Assembly (NCBI RefSeq): GCF_910592395.1
Contig: NC_088310.1
Location: forward strand, 9,495,501-9,559,500
Reading direction: 5' to 3'
DNA length: 64,000 nucleotides
Source: Lineus longissimus
Taxonomy: Eukaryota; Nemertea; Pilidiophora; Heteronemertea; Lineidae
The notes beneath the pieces are model-generated. The model was not told the DNA's origin and made no database searches. It saw nothing but the letters and a program-made list of their open reading frames with translations. Position numbers and translations under genes: made by a program. This document shows, piece by piece, positions 59,371 through 64,000 of this stretch (the stretch's first letter is position 1; the number at the start of each line of letters is the position of its first letter).

Positions 59371-61395
59371 TTCACTAGGCCAATAAACCCAATAACCGTA
59401 GTGTCACACATAAACGTTCATCCTGCCTTGGAGGAGGAATATACTCCCTGGAGAAAATCACCTCCAAGTGCAGAGCAAACGCTGAGAAGAAGAAAAAGAA
59501 CGCTATTTGCAAGGTTGGTAGCAGCATATGCTCAAAGTGACTGTGGACGTGGAAATCGCTCTTGGAAAGAACAGCTCACCACTTGTTGCTTGAAATAGTG
59601 TTTGCCTTGTTCTTGTGGGAAGGGATAGTGGTAACACCTTGCTGCTTTGTGGAATCTGAGAAGCAAAACCTGTAATGCAATCTGCTTGAGACGGGAAAAG
59701 ATAGCTTGCTACCTGTTTCAGGTCTTGGGCCTGTTCACCTCAGAGATAAGGTCAGTGAGGTGAGTGGGTTGGAAGTAGATGCATAAAAAGATATTTGAAA
59801 TACCACAAAACTGAATCATGTTCCTGTACGCAAATGCACAGAAATTAGAACACTTTCATTATCATCACAAAGGGATGCATAATATGGGAAAGCTCTCAGG
59901 AATGGTATGGTTTTAACCTTCATTGAGAGGAGTTGGTTAATTTGACACCACAATATAGATAATGGAGATATATAGAGATAATGCCTAGCGACCTGCATAT
60001 AAAAACAACAAACACATAAAAATTAGGCATCAGAGTACCTTACTGGTTTACACCAAAAAACTGACCAGAATCAATGAACGTTTTTAGAAAAATCTGACTA
60101 GATTGACCCAAAGGTTTTACAACTGCAACCTTCGAAGACTACAAACCGACCTTGGCATAATGCAGGAACTAAATCATTCAGTCATGGACTAATTCTACTC
60201 ACAGAAAAAGTTGAAACCCAAGAACCTTTGAAGTAAAACACCTGGTCAGCTAAAACGTTTCCCATGCTGAAGGAAGGGTGTTAGAAATGCCTCGAGGAGG
60301 AATGTTTTGTATTCTGGAGTTAACCAATAACATTTGAGCAACCTTGACACTTCGATGATGTTTAGAGGTTAACCAGGAAAACAAATGGATGTGTCAGTGG
60401 AATGTTAGCTAGATTCTGAGCAATTCTCTAACAATGAGGAAATAAACATGCCTAGGTAAGGCAGGTCAGTTCTCAGGTAAGGCAGGTCAGTTCTCAGGGA
60501 AGCCAGTTCAAACGATTAAACCGCAGCAAAGATCTGGTGGAAGCTGGGCAGAAAAAAGGGATGAGAAGGAAAGAGAGCAGCCAGCAGGTTCCTGGTATAC
60601 TCCTTTGAGGACTTTGAATCAGCACTAAGATTGGCAGAAGTTTAAAAGAAATCTACAGATTCTGCATCTAGTTACGCATGTCACATGCGTAACTAGATGG
60701 AAACAAGTTCCGCCAAAGAGTCTTGCTTGCGCTTGCGTACCCTTGTACAAAAATCTGGACAATTTGTTCCACTTTTTTCTGACCGACGCATTCATTCAAC
60801 ATCCTCAAAGTATTTTAAGGTTCTCTAAACTTTCATTTCCTGCATCAAAAGTGAAGTAGAAGGGAGAGGAGGATGGAGTCTTCTCAGTGACTGGTGAGGT
60901 TGTCTTTAAACCTCTCACCTCTCGATCAACACCAGTGAAAGGAAGTTATAAACTATTGAATGGTTCTTCGATATGTCCTTCCATCATTCCGGAACAAGGT
61001 TGGAATGGTGCCTCACCATCAGACACTGTCAGTGTGGTTCTGTGAGCTGTGAATCAGTACGATGTCACAAAAGGCAAGAGTCTGGAACTTTGGAATTTTG
61101 CTGATGTTCTTGATCCTCTCGTTTTTCAAACACTCCTTAGGAAGAGTGGGAGTGGAGTATCGTTTCAGTTTGATGAGGTTCCCTCTCGAAGTTAGGACAT
61201 TCATCTTCATCTTCAGCAATGAAAAGTAGAGGTAAGGTTCTCCATCCAGCCTCTGACTCCTACAACTCCAAGCCATCGCTTGATATTGCTACCAAGTTGG
61301 CACGCTAAGATCAACACCAGGAACAAACAGGCCAAGGTTTACAAATAACCATCAGAGATAGTAAGCATTGGTTGCTATTTCTAGGGAAGGATATG
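59371..61395. other. upstream region, one uncharacterised minus frame
   Basis: A minus-strand frame at 61019-61276 (85 codons, MAWSCRSQRLDGEPYLYFSL...) has a coding-like look, with several C- or G-ending codons, but no family match, clear acceptor or donor. The rest shows nothing beyond the hairpin at 60665. Confidence 0.3.
60665..60699. repeat. perfect 16-bp stem, 3-nt loop hairpin
   Basis: catctagttacgcatg, loop tca, catgcgtaactagatg. Exact complementarity, no other copy in the window. Confidence 0.92.
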
Positions 61396-61402
61396 TTATG
61401 AT

Positions 61403-63126
61403 TCATTTCCTACTTTCTCAGAGAGCGGAAGGAAGTAAGACACAAAATCACAACAATAATGTAGCTGCCACTTTTGAAATATCCTGCTTTCCCAGAGAGA
61501 GAGGAGAAGGAAGTAAAACACAAAATCACAACAACTCTGGTGATTTCCTACTTTCCCAGAGAGAAGGAGAGGAAGTAGGACACAGAATCACAACAATAAT
61601 GTAGCTCCCACTCTGGTGATTTCCTACTTTCCCAGAGAGAGGGGAAGGAAGTAGGACACAGAATCACAACAATAATGTAGCTGCCACTCTGGTGATTTTC
61701 TACTTTCCCAGAGAGAAGGGAAGGAAGTAAGACACAGCATCACAACAATAATGTAGCTGCCACTCTGGTGATTACTTTCCCAGAGAGAAGGGTAGGAAGT
61801 AAGTAAGACACATCATCACAACAATAATGTAGCTGCCACTCTGGTGATTTCCTACTTTCTCAGAGAGAAGGGTAGGAAGTAAGTAAGACACATCATCACA
61901 ACAATAATGTAGCTGCCACTCTGGTGATTTCCTACTTTCTCAGAGAGTAGGGAAGGAAGTAAGACACAGCATCACAACAATAATGTAGCTGTCACTCTGG
62001 TGATTTCCTACTTTCCCAGAGAGTAGGGAAGGAAGTAAGACACAAAATCACAACAATAATGTAGCTGTCACTCTGGTGATTTCATACTTTCCCAGAGAGT
62101 ATGGAAGGAAGTAAGACACAGCATCACAACAATAATGTAGCTGTCACTCTGGTGATTTCCTACTTTCCCAGAGAGTAGGGAAGGAAGTAAGACACAGCAT
62201 CACAACAATAATGTAGCTACCACTCTGGTAATTTCCTACTTTCCCAGAGAGAGGAGAAGGAAGTAAGACACAGCATCACAACAATAATGTAGCTACCACT
62301 CTGGTGATTTCCTACTTTCCCAGAGAGAAGAGACACAAAATCACAACAATAATGAAGCTGTCACTCTGGTGATTTCCTACTTTCCCAGAGAGAGGGGAAG
62401 GAAGTAAGACACAAAATCACAACAATAATGTAGCTGCCACTCTGGTGATTTCATACTTTCCCAGAGAGAAGGGAAGGAAGTAAAACACAAAATCACAACA
62501 ATAATGTAGCTCCCACTCTGGTGATTTCCTACTTTCCCAGAGAGAAGGGAAGAAGGTAAGACACAAAATCACAACAATAATGTAGCTCCCACTCTGGTGA
62601 TTTCCTACTTTCCCAGAGAGAGGGGAAGGAAGTAGGACACAGAATCACAACAATAATGTAGCTGCCACTCTGGTAAATTCCTACTTTCCCAGAGAGAAGG
62701 GAAGGAAGTAAGACACAAAATCACAACAATAATGTAGCTGCCACTCTAGTGATTTCCTACTTTCCCAGAGAGAAGGGAAGGAAGTAAAACACAAAATCAC
62801 AACAATAATGTAGCTCCCACTCTGGTGATTTCCTACTTTCCCAGAGAGAAGGGAAGGAAGTAAAACACAAAATCACAACAATAATGTAGCTCCCACTCTG
62901 GTGATTTCCTACTTTCCCAGAGAGAGGGGAAGGAAGTAAGACACAGCATCACAACAATAATGTAGCTGCCACTCTGGTCATTTCCTACTTTCCCAGAGAG
63001 AAGGGAAGGAAGTAAAACACAAAATCACAACAATAATGTAGCTCCCACTCTGGTGATTTCCTACTTTCCCAGAGAGAAGGGAAGGAAGTAAGACACAAAA
63101 TCACAACAATATAGCTGCCACTCTGG
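61403..63126. repeat. 76-bp satellite-like array, about 22-23 units
   Basis: Unit tgatttcctactttcccaga + gagaagggaaggaagtaaga + cacaaaatcacaacaataat + gtagctgccactctgg. Units are highly similar; variants at agac/aaac, aaaatc/gcatc and gctgcc/gctccc alternate in patches. 76 is not a multiple of three, so frames are short. Confidence 0.95.
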
Positions 63127-64000
63127 AAATGCAATGTTGAGAACCAACCTAGCGGTTCCCCAGATAACGCATTTCTATGTTGATATTGTAAACATTGGTG
63201 ATTGTTTTCTGACACCAATCCTATGCTAATGTATTTCAATAATCTGGCATGGTCGTTTAGCAAATCCTTAGGTCATCAAAATCACCAGTCGAACAAAGAA
63301 TCGTTGGTATTCCTACAATGATCTTCATCACTAAAGACAAGAAATGATGCAGAAAACTTGCCCAATGAGGTCACTTGATATTCAAGTTTTTCCTCTCAAG
63401 AACATGAATTATGCAGGGGAGCAAGTGAGTGGTTCATCTCTGATTCACAGACCAGTAAAAAGTGAGATTTATTCTTACTTAAGTACCACAGACTCCCTGA
63501 TTTCAATAACCAGAAACCAGAAACATCAACCCGACAACAGCAATGTTTGGCCATCACATTTAGAGCATTTTATTCTTCAAACAGCTTGCCTACAGTAGGA
63601 CCACTCAGGAAACAGACTAAAAGGCGGAACATTAGCAGACAGAGTGGTAATGCACAATGCAACTATTCCACTCAGATTCTTTTCTCTGGCAGTTTAGTCA
63701 ATGGACGGAAATCTGTCATTACCAACATTTTTTTTGTTTCATCATGTAAAAATGGATCAGCCTGACGCTGAAGTGGAATGGTCCTCTTCCACTATGCTTG
63801 TTAATTAACCAGACTGATGGACGCACCATGACATGTCCTTTTTTGTTCAGACTCGCAATTATTTTCTATAGCGACTGATTGAGTATGGCAGCAAAGAGAA
63901 GCAACAACCAGCAAATGGGTTCACTATCCATTTGGTATCAGCAGCAATAGTACTGAGAACATTCATGGGTAGTTCTAAAGCAACTTCTCACAACCTTTTT

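Overview
Eukaryotic (metazoan) nuclear DNA. It is intron-rich, with canonical GT-AG introns, tRNA-derived SINEs, short terminal-inverted-repeat (TIR) elements and several minisatellites. No bacterial-style operons, rRNA, intact tRNA or CRISPR arrays are visible. The only confidently recognised protein gene is a kindlin (fermitin family: FERMT1/2/3, UNC-112). The protein and the dispersed repeat families fit a marine invertebrate, most likely a lophotrochozoan such as a mollusc or brachiopod. That placement is an inference; no species can be named from this sequence alone.

Layout. Kindlin lies on the minus strand from 42234 (ATG) down to 115 and runs off the left edge. Eleven coding exons, 1815 nt or 605 codons, were placed by hand. 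All internal junctions are GT-AG, every phase closes exactly, and the product aligns through F0, F1, F2 with its inserted PH domain, and the start of F3. About the last 75-80 residues lie outside the window. Intron 1 is about 27.8 kb (14284-42095); the other ten coding exons are packed into the first 14.3 kb.

Intron 5 (4216-8963) holds a previously unannotated two-exon candidate gene on the same strand as kindlin (8309 to 7481). It encodes 77 residues, has consensus splice sites and has an AATAAA signal 45 bases after the stop. The same intron carries a TIR element of about 1.3 kb with a second, TTA-flanked element nested inside it, plus full and partial copies of an element that opens with CAAGAGGCCC.

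Tandem duplications overlap two kindlin 3' splice sites (exons 2 and 10), leaving decoy acceptors in the introns, and a 43-bp minisatellite abuts a third (exon 11).

Intron 1 contains TA-flanked MITEs of several families, SINE relics, a 48-bp coding-like repeat and a perfect 40-nt hairpin. The region upstream of kindlin (42250-64000) has no recognisable protein gene. It is dominated by repeats: a 57-bp repeat, a large inverted repeat (43.9-44.6 kb), a 33-bp minisatellite (45.4-47.2 kb), a duplicated 195-bp block (48.9 and 49.5 kb), a TTAA-flanked MITE (49.96 kb), two SINEs, a 34/26-bp repeat (56.6-57.2 kb) and a 76-bp satellite-like array (61.4-63.1 kb).
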